Shown here: positions 1 to 5,732 of the stretch, piece by piece
Layout: each line of letters opens with the position of its first letter
Numbering within the stretch: position 1 is the stretch's first letter
Assembly (NCBI GenBank): GCA_030743915.1
Contig: JASLRP010000382.1
Location: 1 to 6,535, forward strand
Reading direction: 5' to 3'
From: SAR202 cluster bacterium
GTDB lineage: Bacteria; Chloroflexota; Dehalococcoidia; Lucifugimonadales; UBA1123
DNA length: 6,535 nucleotides
Made by a program: the position numbers and the translations under genes
The notes under the pieces: generated by a model
The model's input: the letters and a program-made list of their open reading frames with translations, nothing else
Databases searched by the model: none
What the model was told of the DNA's origin: nothing

Positions 1-1
1 G

Positions 2-631
2 GAACCCAAGTACGGCCTTGCCGTCACTGGCGTCATAAAGCCCGGCGAACAGGTCTCCAACGCCGACGCCCGAATTGGCGACGCCCTCGTTCTGACCAAA
101 CCCCTTGGAATGGGGATCATCACGACGGCCGGCAAACAGCAAAAAATCACCGACGAGCTAATGTCTGAGGCTATCGAGATCATGGCGACGCTCAATAAGG
201 AAGCCGCCGAGGCGATGATGCGTGTTGGCGTCAATTCATGCACAGACGTCACCGGATTCGGTCTTCTGGGCCACCTTCACGGCATGGTTGAAGCGAGTGG
301 CGTGGGCACCAGAATTCAGTTCAGTGACATTCCGTTCCTTGACGGCGTTTTTGATCTGGTTGACTCAGGCATCGCCCCAGGCGGAACCCACCGAAACCTG
401 CACGCCGCTGAAGCCTACACAGCCTTCGCCGACGGGCTTTACGACAACGCTCCGATATTGCTCGCCGACGCCCAGACGTCCGGCGGTCTGCTGATCTCTG
501 TCGAGTCCGATAAACTGACTGAGTTGCTCTCAGAGCTTGAGGCTTCTGGAGTCCAGACCCGCGCCGTGATTGGTGGGATTGTGGACCAGTCCGAACTCAA
601 TGATGGTGTGCTAATCGAAGTCGGAACGTAA
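2..631 (+). CDS. selD: Selenide, water dikinase (selenophosphate synthetase), C-terminal part, 5' truncated by window edge
   Basis: SelD makes selenophosphate from selenide and ATP in the cytoplasm. Selenophosphate is the selenium donor for selenocysteine-tRNA and for 2-selenouridine in tRNA. The reading frame is open from base 2, giving 209 residues before TAA; the N-terminal part with the catalytic Cys/Sec-Lys region lies outside the window. What is visible is the end of the ATP-binding N-domain (GDALVLTKPLGMGI, about residues 28-41) and the AIRS-like C-domain. Family motifs seen are SCTDVTGFGLLGH (about 79-91), PGGTHRN (about 126-132) and DAQTSGGLLI (about 156-165). No frameshift or internal stop is seen. 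The stop is followed at once by a perfect hairpin, and argS lies about 75 bp downstream on the same strand. Its presence implies selenium use by the host, but which selenium pathway cannot be told from here. Confidence 0.95.
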   Translation, partial: EPKYGLAVTGVIKPGEQVSNADARIGDALVLTKPLGMGIITTAGKQQKITDELMSEAIEIMATLNKEAAEAMMRVGVNSCTDVTGFGLLGHLHGMVEASGVGTRIQFSDIPFLDGVFDLVDSGIAPGGTHRNLHAAEAYTAFADGLYDNAPILLADAQTSGGLLISVESDKLTELLSELEASGVQTRAVIGGIVDQSELNDGVLIEVGT

Positions 632-649
632 CGCTCCGTATTCGGAGCG
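632..649 (+). terminator. Perfect 7-bp stem-loop directly after the selD stop
   Basis: CGCTCCG-TATT-CGGAGCG is a perfect 7-bp stem with a 4-nt loop, beginning one base after the TAA of selD. No run of T follows (CAAAGGCAATA), so it is not a canonical intrinsic terminator. It may be a 3'-end stabilising hairpin, a weak terminator, or an attenuating element between selD and argS. The structure is read directly; the role is inferred. Confidence 0.45.
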
Positions 650-705
650 CAAAGGCAATACCGAATCAATCTGAATAACGCGACTTGAACCGCGGTACAA
701 AAAAC

Positions 706-2382
706 ATGCCAACTACAATGCGAATCAGGGTATCCGAACTCGTCTTAAAAGCGCTCAGGGAAGCTCAATCGAAGGGCGAACTGCCCGACGCAGAGGTTGA
801 CGATCCGGCTATCGAAAGGCCGAACAACGTTGAAAACGGCGACTTCTCGTGCAGCCTGCCGCTGAAACTGGCAAGGGCAATGAGGATGAACCCACTTGCA
901 ATCGCCGATAAGATCGCAGAGGGTATACCCACAGATCATGCTTTGGAGCGTGTTTGGACAGCCAGACCCGGTTTCATCAATTTCGCCCTGAGCCAAACGT
1001 GGCTTGCCCAACAGGTCGATGTCATGATTGAAGCAGGCAACACCTTCGGACGAGGAAACTTCGGCCAGGATCAGCGTGTGCAGGTTGAGTTCGTGAGCGT
1101 CAACCCCACTGGCCCGCTGCACGTGGGTCACGTGCGAGGCGCCGTCATCGGCAGCGCGCTGGCGAACATTATGGAAGCTGCCGGATACGACGTTCAGCGA
1201 GAATACTACGTCAACGACGCCGGCAACCAGATGGAGCTATTCTACAAGACACTCCATGCCCGATATCTCCAGCAATTCGGCCATGACGCCCAGATTCCCG
1301 AAGACGGGTATCAGGGCGATTACATGATTGACCTTGCCGCCTCCATAAAAGAACAAGAAGGCGAGAGATTTCTGGGCCTCGAACCACACGAAAGCGCTCG
1401 ACAGATAGGCGCCATCGGCCTTCAGCGGATGGTCGATAACATCCGGCAGAGATTGGGTCGGATGAGGGTTGAATACGACGAGTGGTTCAGCGAAGAATCG
1501 CTATTTGATTCCGGGACGTACGATTCTGCCATCAAGATCATTCAAGACGGAGGGTACTGGGAAGAACGAGAAGGGGCCAAGTGGTTCACCTCTTCGACCC
1601 TGGGCGAGGACAAAGACAATGTGATAATCCGAAGCAACGGGTCGCACACCTACTTCGCTTCCGATATCGCCTATCACTACGACAAGTTCAACAACCGCGA
1701 ATTCGACCGTGTGATCAACATCTGGGGCGCCGACCATCAGGGTCACGTCAACAGAATGAAAACGGCCGTTCAGGCCCTAGGTTTCGACCCCAACCGGCTG
1801 GAAATGATGCTCTACCAGATGGTCAGTTTCAAGCGAGGGGATGAACTGGTCAGAGCCTCAAAGCGGGCTGGCAACATCATCACCATCGACGAACTTGTTG
1901 ACGAAGTTGGCGTGGACGCCTGTCGGTACTTTTTCCAGTCCCGCGCCGCCGAAACTCAGATGGAATTCGACCTCGAATTGGCAAAAGAGCAATCCAACGA
2001 AAACCCAGTTTTCTACATACAGTACGCCCACGCCCGCACGGCCCAGATCTTCAAGCTGGCCGAAGAGCGCGAAATCGAGTTCGCGGACGCAGATCTGTCC
2101 CTTCTGACCCATGAAGCTGAGCTTGCGTTAATCCGCAAGATGATGGAGCTTCCCGAGCTTGTCGAGACAATGGCAAGCACGTTGGAGCCGCACCATCTTC
2201 CCCACTACGCCCAAGAGCTTGCCACCGCGTTCCATTGGTTCTACCAGCAGTGCCGGGTGGTCTCGAACGTCGAAGGCGACGAGCAACTGACGAAGGCGCG
2301 ACTCAGGCTGTGCCAGGCCACCAAAGGCGTGCTTGCCAATTGTCTGGGCCTGATGAGCATGTCGGCCCCGGAACACATGTAA
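706..2382 (+). CDS. argS: Arginyl-tRNA synthetase
   Basis: Class I aminoacyl-tRNA synthetase that attaches arginine to tRNA-Arg in the cytoplasm; essential for translation. Domain order, counted from the ATG at 706 (558 aa, a normal bacterial length): ArgRS N-terminal additional domain at about 1-100, ending in ARPGFINF; Rossmann catalytic domain with NPTGPLHVGHVRGA, the HIGH-like motif HVGH being at about 139-142; WGADHQGHVNRMK in the catalytic core; a KMSKS-equivalent loop RASKRAGN with Ser at about 385; and a C-terminal DALR anticodon-binding domain from YIQYAHAR to the end (MSAPEHM). The start is uncertain. The ATG at 718 (MRIRVSELV) matches the usual family N-terminus best, a TTG at 685 would add 7 residues, and none of the three has a clear Shine-Dalgarno. 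A leaderless or weakly initiated message is possible. The gene ends 7 bp from the convergent gamma-carbonic anhydrase gene. Confidence 0.97.
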   Translation: MPTTMRIRVSELVLKALREAQSKGELPDAEVDDPAIERPNNVENGDFSCSLPLKLARAMRMNPLAIADKIAEGIPTDHALERVWTARPGFINFALSQTWLAQQVDVMIEAGNTFGRGNFGQDQRVQVEFVSVNPTGPLHVGHVRGAVIGSALANIMEAAGYDVQREYYVNDAGNQMELFYKTLHARYLQQFGHDAQIPEDGYQGDYMIDLAASIKEQEGERFLGLEPHESARQIGAIGLQRMVDNIRQRLGRMRVEYDEWFSEESLFDSGTYDSAIKIIQDGGYWEEREGAKWFTSSTLGEDKDNVIIRSNGSHTYFASDIAYHYDKFNNREFDRVINIWGADHQGHVNRMKTAVQALGFDPNRLEMMLYQMVSFKRGDELVRASKRAGNIITIDELVDEVGVDACRYFFQSRAAETQMEFDLELAKEQSNENPVFYIQYAHARTAQIFKLAEEREIEFADADLSLLTHEAELALIRKMMELPELVETMASTLEPHHLPHYAQELATAFHWFYQQCRVVSNVEGDEQLTKARLRLCQATKGVLANCLGLMSMSAPEHM

Positions 2383-2393
2383 CGCCAGGTTAC
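2379..2393. other. Small inverted repeat containing both convergent stop codons (argS / gamma-CA)
   Basis: GTAAC-GCCAG-GTTAC: the left arm contains the argS TAA and the right arm contains the TAA of the opposing gene. The stem is 5 bp with a 5-nt loop, plus a possible G-T pair outside. There is no T-tract on either strand. It is too short to be convincing as a terminator alone, but similar repeats occur at the other convergent junctions here. Confidence 0.25.
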
Positions 2394-2914
2394 GGCCTCT
2401 CTGACTCCAGATTGCCTTGCCGCTTATAGCGCTCGGTCTTCTCCACATATATGTCCCGGTAATACTTGGACAGCTCTTTGTGTCGCTCCTGGACCTCTCC
2501 GCGGACCCGGCCCGGCACGCCGTGGACGATGGAACCGTCTGGGACCTCCATATTCTCCAGAATCATGGTCGCCGACGCGATGATGCAGTCTACGCCGATG
2601 TCCACGCCATCGTTGACCGTCGCGCCGTTCCCGAGAATTGTCCTGTCCCCCACCGCCTTGGCGTGGCAGAGAACACGATGTCCGATGACCACGTCGTCTC
2701 CGATCACCACGTCTGCGTCACCATGGACCACTGAGTTATCCTGCACGCAGGTGTTCTTTCCGATCTTGATGCTTCCCATGTCGGCCCTCACCACGGACCC
2801 GGGCCAAACGCTGGAGCCTTCGCCGATCTCGACGTCGCCTACAACGTAGGCGAATTCGCTGATGAACGCTGTCGGGTGGATTTTTGGCGTTACGCCATCT
2901 AGACTTCGTATCAC
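2390..2914 (-). CDS. Gamma-class carbonic anhydrase-like protein (left-handed beta-helix hexapeptide repeats)
   Basis: A 174-aa protein of the gamma-CA/YrdA/PaaY-like group, predicted to be a cytoplasmic trimer of left-handed beta-helices with metal sites between subunits; the family reaction is CO2 hydration to bicarbonate. Hexapeptide repeats run from about residue 11 to 135 (VGDVEIGEGSSVWPGSVV onward), followed by a charged C-terminal helix at about 139-170. All three zinc-ligand histidines can be placed: H64 (SVVH), H79 (VIGH) and H84 (LCH), the last two spaced 5 apart as in the archaeal enzyme Cam. The supporting R43, D45, Q58 and D59 are present too. The acidic loop with the proton-shuttle glutamate of Cam is absent, as in CamH and YrdA types, so activity cannot be assumed. 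The start is GTG at 2914-2912, preceded by a good GAGGGA ribosome site. It is divergent from the TPR lipoprotein gene and convergent with argS. Confidence 0.88.
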   Translation of the reverse strand: MIRSLDGVTPKIHPTAFISEFAYVVGDVEIGEGSSVWPGSVVRADMGSIKIGKNTCVQDNSVVHGDADVVIGDDVVIGHRVLCHAKAVGDRTILGNGATVNDGVDIGVDCIIASATMILENMEVPDGSIVHGVPGRVRGEVQERHKELSKYYRDIYVEKTERYKRQGNLESERP

Positions 2915-2920
2915 GTCGTT

Positions 2921-2926
2921 TCCCTC
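2921..2926 (-). promoter_or_regulatory. Ribosome binding site fixing the GTG start of the gamma-CA gene
   Basis: Read on the minus strand, GAGGGA lies just upstream of GTG, with 8 nt between GAGG and the start codon. The reading frame stays open further upstream without an ATG, so this Shine-Dalgarno is what decides the start. Confidence 0.65.
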
Positions 2927-3139
2927 ATTAATGTTTTGGATTCTGGATGTCGCGCTGTCATACTTTATTGCAACGACACGGATATGTGAATACCAAGGGG
3001 CAAATTGATCTCACACCAAAGCGAGCCAGCATACACGGCGGCTCTGAATGAAACGAGAACCTTGAGACGCGCATCCACGTATTGAACTAGGGGCAGTCGC
3101 TGGAAGGCGCAAATCTGCTGATGAGACTCAGAAATGAGA

Positions 3140-3157
3140 AATTCACAGAATTCACAC
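3140..3157. repeat. Two tandem copies of a 9-bp unit, AATTCACAg/AATTCACAc
   Basis: AATTCACAG at 3140-3148 is followed immediately by AATTCACAC at 3149-3157. Head-to-tail 9-bp spacing does not match one helical turn exactly. It lies about 105-120 bp upstream of the lipoprotein start, so it could be a regulator site or chance in AT-rich spacer DNA. Confidence 0.35.
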
Positions 3158-3196
3158 CAAATCCTAACAAACACGTCACACACAAAGACTCTGAAA

Positions 3197-3224
3197 TTGA
3201 AGATTCAGTGTCAGCCAATATGCT
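3197..3224 (+). promoter_or_regulatory. Possible sigma70-type promoter for the TPR lipoprotein gene
   Basis: TTGAAG (3197-3202), a 16-bp spacer, then TATGCT (3219-3224). Each hexamer matches consensus at 4 of 6 positions. Transcription would start near 3231, leaving about a 30-nt leader before the TTG start codon. This is a consensus match by eye only. Confidence 0.35.
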
Positions 3225-3261
3225 ATTCTAACCGACAGACTAAACACTAAAAGAAGCGATT

Positions 3262-3918
3262 TTGTTGCAACTGCCAGCCATACACTCTCGAATAATCCTT
3301 TGGGCCTTTCCGATTTTGGCCCTTATAATCACAGCTTGTTCGGGATCAGAACCAGCCGCGCAACCGACCGTTGCGCCTGCGCCCACCGTAATCCCACCAA
3401 CCGCAATTCCTCCAACTGTGACACCAGTCCCAACACCGGAGCCAACAAGCACTCCGGACCCGACAGCGACGCCCGTTCCTTCTCCGACACCCATGCCAAG
3501 GGCCACGCCGTCTCCCACGCCTGAACCTACGCCCACAGCGGCGCCATCATCCGCAGGCCTTTTCGAGTACAGCAGAGCAGTTCGCCTGTTGGAGGTCCAA
3601 GAGTTCGACCGCGCCATCGCGCAGTTCGACCTTGTGCTACGCAAGCTCCCTGATTTCGCCAGAGCGTTCTACGGCAGAGGCAAAGCGTTTTTGGGCGACG
3701 AGCGATACGATCTGGCGCTTGAGGATTTTGACAAAGCGATCGAATTGGAACCCGATTTTCCTGGAACCTACGTCGAGAGGGGCAAAGTCTACAAAGAACG
3801 TGGCAACCTTGAGGCCGCGGCCGCCGATTGGGAGACTGTCATTGAGTTGGCCGATCCGGCGCGCCACCTTGAAGAGATATTTGAAGCCGTCGAATTGATG
3901 GAGTCTATCAAGCCCTAG
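3262..3918 (+). CDS. TPR-repeat lipoprotein with long Pro/Thr-rich linker
   Basis: A 218-aa predicted exported lipoprotein of unknown specific role. Residues 1-25 form a signal peptide with a hydrophobic core (about 11-23). The lipobox ITA-C puts the lipid-modified cysteine at 26, so the protein should be anchored to the outer face of the membrane. Residues 35-95 are low-complexity Pro/Thr/Ala with many T-P and E-P steps, a flexible spacer. Residues about 98-199 form three TPR units of 34 aa each (98-131, 132-165, 166-199) with YGRGKAF, DLALEDFDKAIELEPDF and YVERGKVYKERG signatures, which suggests protein-protein binding. The start must be non-ATG: an in-frame TAA lies at 3241, and the first in-frame ATG is inside the linker. 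TTG at 3262 (or 3265) follows AAAAGAAG as a weak ribosome site. Its last 11 bases overlap the convergent DUF2851 gene. This architecture is common in Chloroflexota. Confidence 0.85.
   Translation: MLQLPAIHSRIILWAFPILALIITACSGSEPAAQPTVAPAPTVIPPTAIPPTVTPVPTPEPTSTPDPTATPVPSPTPMPRATPSPTPEPTPTAAPSSAGLFEYSRAVRLLEVQEFDRAIAQFDLVLRKLPDFARAFYGRGKAFLGDERYDLALEDFDKAIELEPDFPGTYVERGKVYKERGNLEAAAADWETVIELADPARHLEEIFEAVELMESIKP
3364..3546 (+). repeat. Low-complexity Pro/Thr-coding tract
   Basis: This stretch encodes residues 35-95 of the lipoprotein. It is strongly C-rich on the plus strand, with repeated cc(a/g)ac and acgcc steps, and reads as alternating Pro with Thr/Ala/Ser/Glu. Such tracts expand and contract easily, so the linker length may differ between strains. 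Confidence 0.7.
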
Positions 3919-5146
3919 GCGGCTTTGCCAGGTTGGAGACGCCAAGTGTATCGATGTGGTCGGCGAAGTGCTTCTGAAGATGCAGCAAACCCTGTTGGCG
4001 CCTCGCTTTTTTGATGAACTTGCGATCAGTCGGAATCCCCACACTTTTCGCAAATCTCTCCAGCGTGCCATAGGTCGGCAATGCGCTCATTGATCGATAC
4101 TCATTGAGGCACAGGTCCGATAAGCGTCGATCTTCTGCCATGACGCCAAAGCTGTGGAGGTAGGGCAGCACGACATTCATGACCATCTCGTTCGCTCTGT
4201 CACTTCCGATGTAAGGACGTTCCTCCAGCAAGCCTGCTACCCCAGAAAGCTCTTGCTGAAGAATCGCTGCCTTGAACATAGCCGCCAGCCCCACTACGGT
4301 TGACTTCGCCAAAACGCGGGCGAATCCTGAAATCCGTTGGGCCGGATGATTGTTCGGGCGCACCCGGAACAGCTTCCATGCGTGGGCTTTCAGTTTTTTG
4401 AACCTCCTTGATTTGCGAGCCAATCTCTCCAATTGGGATTTTCGCGGACCGACTTCAAGTCCCCCGAGCAACCCCGAAGCCGATATGAGCGCCGATTCTA
4501 TGGCCGTGACTCGGGTTTCGTATGGGTCATCGCGGTATCGGCGAAACGTTGAATACGGCACGAGATTCGCCAGTTGACGGAACGTTTCCTGGTTCGATCT
4601 GAATCCCAGAGCCTCCATCATTGCCCGATAGAGCGCCTGATCTGGATCTTCGCCGTCTGAATGCTCCATCGTGAAGCTCTGGCTTCGAGCGGCAAATCTC
4701 TGATCGCCCAGTGTGTCGAGGATCTCGGCAAGCTCCTCAAGGTTCAGGCTCAAGATATCGTTCAATCTCGGATCAGGCAACTCGCTCGGCTCACCGGCTG
4801 TAACGATCGAGAATTCCGCCACTGGGGCTTTCGTCCCAGATTGCTGAACAGTGTCTCGGTTCGAGGAGCCATTGATCACAACATGCACCACCACGCCGTT
4901 ATAGTTGGCATCGGCATGGTGGCCGTGAGAATACCAGTCACGGGCGGCGATGTGAAGCTCAATGTCCCCTACCACCCGGCGACCGTCAGAATCTTCAAGC
5001 ACCGCTCCTCGAAAATCCGGCCCTGCGGCAGTGTTCTGCACTCCGGGATGCACAACGCGGTATTTGTAACCGTCTCGTGTCTCAAGAAATTCGCAGAGTC
5101 GATGGGCGCGGCTCCACAGTTCGGCAAGCCGAGCTTCATTTTTCAC
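3908..5146 (-). CDS. DUF2851 family protein, function unknown
   Basis: A conserved hypothetical protein, recognised as DUF2851 from its N-terminal block. Counted from the GTG at 5146 (412 aa), the block shows NEARLAELW (3-11), L-E-T-R-D-G (21-26), HPG-x-QN (33-38), GPDF (42-45), GDIELH (60-65), RDWYSHGHH (69-77) and YNGVVVHVV (82-90). The C-terminal two-thirds is largely helical and ends in a basic segment (KKARRQQGLLHLQKHF). There is no signal peptide or membrane segment, so it is probably cytoplasmic. The frame stays open to a GTG at 5335, but that start has no ribosome site, and the extra 63 residues look like translated spacer with no family match. Starts at 5224 (GTG) or 5215 (TTG) are other options. 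The PD(x)n-ExH pattern recalls a diverged PD-(D/E)XK nuclease fold, which is inference only. It ends inside the lipoprotein gene, tail to tail. Confidence 0.8.
   Translation of the reverse strand: MKNEARLAELWSRAHRLCEFLETRDGYKYRVVHPGVQNTAAGPDFRGAVLEDSDGRRVVGDIELHIAARDWYSHGHHADANYNGVVVHVVINGSSNRDTVQQSGTKAPVAEFSIVTAGEPSELPDPRLNDILSLNLEELAEILDTLGDQRFAARSQSFTMEHSDGEDPDQALYRAMMEALGFRSNQETFRQLANLVPYSTFRRYRDDPYETRVTAIESALISASGLLGGLEVGPRKSQLERLARKSRRFKKLKAHAWKLFRVRPNNHPAQRISGFARVLAKSTVVGLAAMFKAAILQQELSGVAGLLEERPYIGSDRANEMVMNVVLPYLHSFGVMAEDRRLSDLCLNEYRSMSALPTYGTLERFAKSVGIPTDRKFIKKARRQQGLLHLQKHFADHIDTLGVSNLAKPPRA
3910..3925. other. Small inverted repeat over the overlapping lipoprotein / DUF2851 stops
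   Basis: AAGCC-CTAGGC-GGCTT: a perfect 5-bp stem with a 6-nt loop that holds the lipoprotein TAG. The TGA of DUF2851 (3908-3910) touches the left arm. There is no clear T-tract, so any termination role is speculative. Confidence 0.25.
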
Positions 5147-5340
5147 CGGATGTCGCGATGTATCAACAGGATTTGAGATAAGAGTCTCACAGGCGCTAAG
5201 ATTGTTGTGAGTCAAGATTAGCACATATTTTCTAATTTCAGCAGTTATCGTTGCGACAGTTTGGCCCCAATCGGAGGACAGCGACGACCGTTTATCCGCA
5301 GGGATGCTACGGCTGAGCGCATGACCAATGGTCACAATTG
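5147..5340. other. Upstream region of DUF2851, with an operator-like dyad at 5186-5211
   Basis: If DUF2851 starts at 5146, this is its leader and promoter region, shared with the divergent DUF971 gene. It includes an AT-rich patch (about 5215-5240), typical of promoter DNA rather than of the neighbouring coding sequence, though no clean -35/-10 pair was found. A dyad CTCACA-N14-TGTGAG (5186-5191 and 5206-5211) has a 20-bp centre-to-centre arm distance and could bind a dimeric regulator. The minus-strand frame through this stretch is open, so part of it could still be an N-terminal extension. Confidence 0.4.
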
Positions 5341-5369
5341 CTGACTAGTGGGCACAAACATCGTAGAAT
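5341..5369 (+). promoter_or_regulatory. Candidate sigma70-type promoter for the DUF971-HAD pair
   Basis: CTGACT (5341-5346), exactly 17 bp of spacer, then TAGAAT (5364-5369), which matches TATAAT at 5 of 6 positions. Transcription would begin near 5376, giving a short leader of about 25 nt that contains the GGAG ribosome site. This is the strongest promoter candidate in the window, judged by eye. Confidence 0.5.
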
Positions 5370-5402
5370 AAAACGAACAATCCTCGGAATGATGGAGTCA
5401 TG

Positions 5403-5732
5403 ATGGCCACGGATATCGGAGTGAACAACATCACGCTCGACGGACAGAACGTCCAGATAGAGTGGAGTGACGGCCACAAGAGCGAGTGGACAGCCACGTC
5501 GCTGCGAATTAGCTGCGGATGCGCAGAATGCGTCGAGGAGTGGAGCCGGAGACAGCTTCTGGACCCGCTGTCTGTGCCAATGGACCTGAGGGCGGAAGAC
5601 TATCTGATGATTGGTAGGTACGCCGTGCAATTCCTGTGGGGCGATGGACACTCCACAGGGATATACCCTTTCGATGTTCTTCGGAGCCTGTGCATGTGCG
5701 ACCAGTGCAAGGCGGAGCAAGAAGATGAGTAA
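5403..5732 (+). CDS. DUF971 (gamma-butyrobetaine hydroxylase N-terminal-like) zinc-binding protein
   Basis: A small stand-alone protein of 109 aa, the usual size for this family, which is also found as the N-terminal domain of gamma-butyrobetaine dioxygenase. The specific role of the stand-alone form is unknown; Fe-S or metal-related functions have been suggested from context in other bacteria. Motifs seen are IEWSDGH (19-25), LRISCGCAEC (34-43), LLDP (52-55), VGRYA-type IGRYAVQF (70-77), DGHSTGIY (81-88) and LRSLCMCDQC (93-102). C38, C40, C43 and H83 match the zinc ligands known in human BBOX1 (Cys38, Cys40, Cys43, His82). A second CxCxxC sits at 97-102. The two halves resemble each other (see findings). 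The ATG at 5403 is preferred because GGAG at 5394-5397 lies 5 nt upstream; the ATG at 5400 would leave only 2 nt. It overlaps the HAD gene by 8 nt, so the two are co-translated. Confidence 0.9.
   Translation: MATDIGVNNITLDGQNVQIEWSDGHKSEWTATSLRISCGCAECVEEWSRRQLLDPLSVPMDLRAEDYLMIGRYAVQFLWGDGHSTGIYPFDVLRSLCMCDQCKAEQEDE
5714..5717 (+). promoter_or_regulatory. Ribosome binding site of the HAD gene, inside the DUF971 gene
   Basis: GGAG lies 7 nt before the ATG at 5725, within the last codons of DUF971. It argues for the 5725 start over the open frame that continues upstream to 5611. Confidence 0.7.

Larger units (their letters stand above)
2927..3261. other. Divergent intergenic region between gamma-CA (-) and TPR lipoprotein (+)
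   Basis: The region is about 335 bp and somewhat more AT-rich than the flanking genes, especially on its right half. It should carry the promoters of both divergent genes. One sigma70-like candidate is seen for the plus-strand gene (3197-3224); none is convincing for the minus-strand gene. It also contains a 9-bp tandem repeat (3140-3157) and an imperfect 23-bp direct repeat (3125 and 3187). A 72-codon minus-strand frame (3183-2965) lacks a recognisable family or ribosome site and is not called as a gene. No tRNA or stable RNA fold was recognised. Confidence 0.6.

Noticed and set aside
3023..3044. GAGCC...GGCTC inverted repeat in the spacer
   Set aside because: Only 5 bp with a 12-nt loop and no T-tract, expected by chance at this length.
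2965..3183. Minus-strand 72-codon frame in the divergent spacer
   Set aside because: No ribosome site, no recognised motif, and it lies in AT-rich spacer DNA where promoters are expected.
3240..3644. Minus-strand 134-codon frame rich in Gly and Val opposite the lipoprotein
   Set aside because: It is the reverse-strand shadow of the Pro/Thr-coding tract; GV repeats arise automatically from that codon pattern, and it has no family signature.
4661..5176. Plus-strand 171-codon frame inside DUF2851
   Set aside because: It is antisense to the conserved GPDF/GDIELH block; its His-rich text is the complement of those motifs and it has no ribosome site.
5611..5724. N-terminal extension of the HAD frame
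   Set aside because: It overlaps the conserved C-terminal half of DUF971, while ATG 5725 has a proper GGAG site and begins right before HAD motif I.
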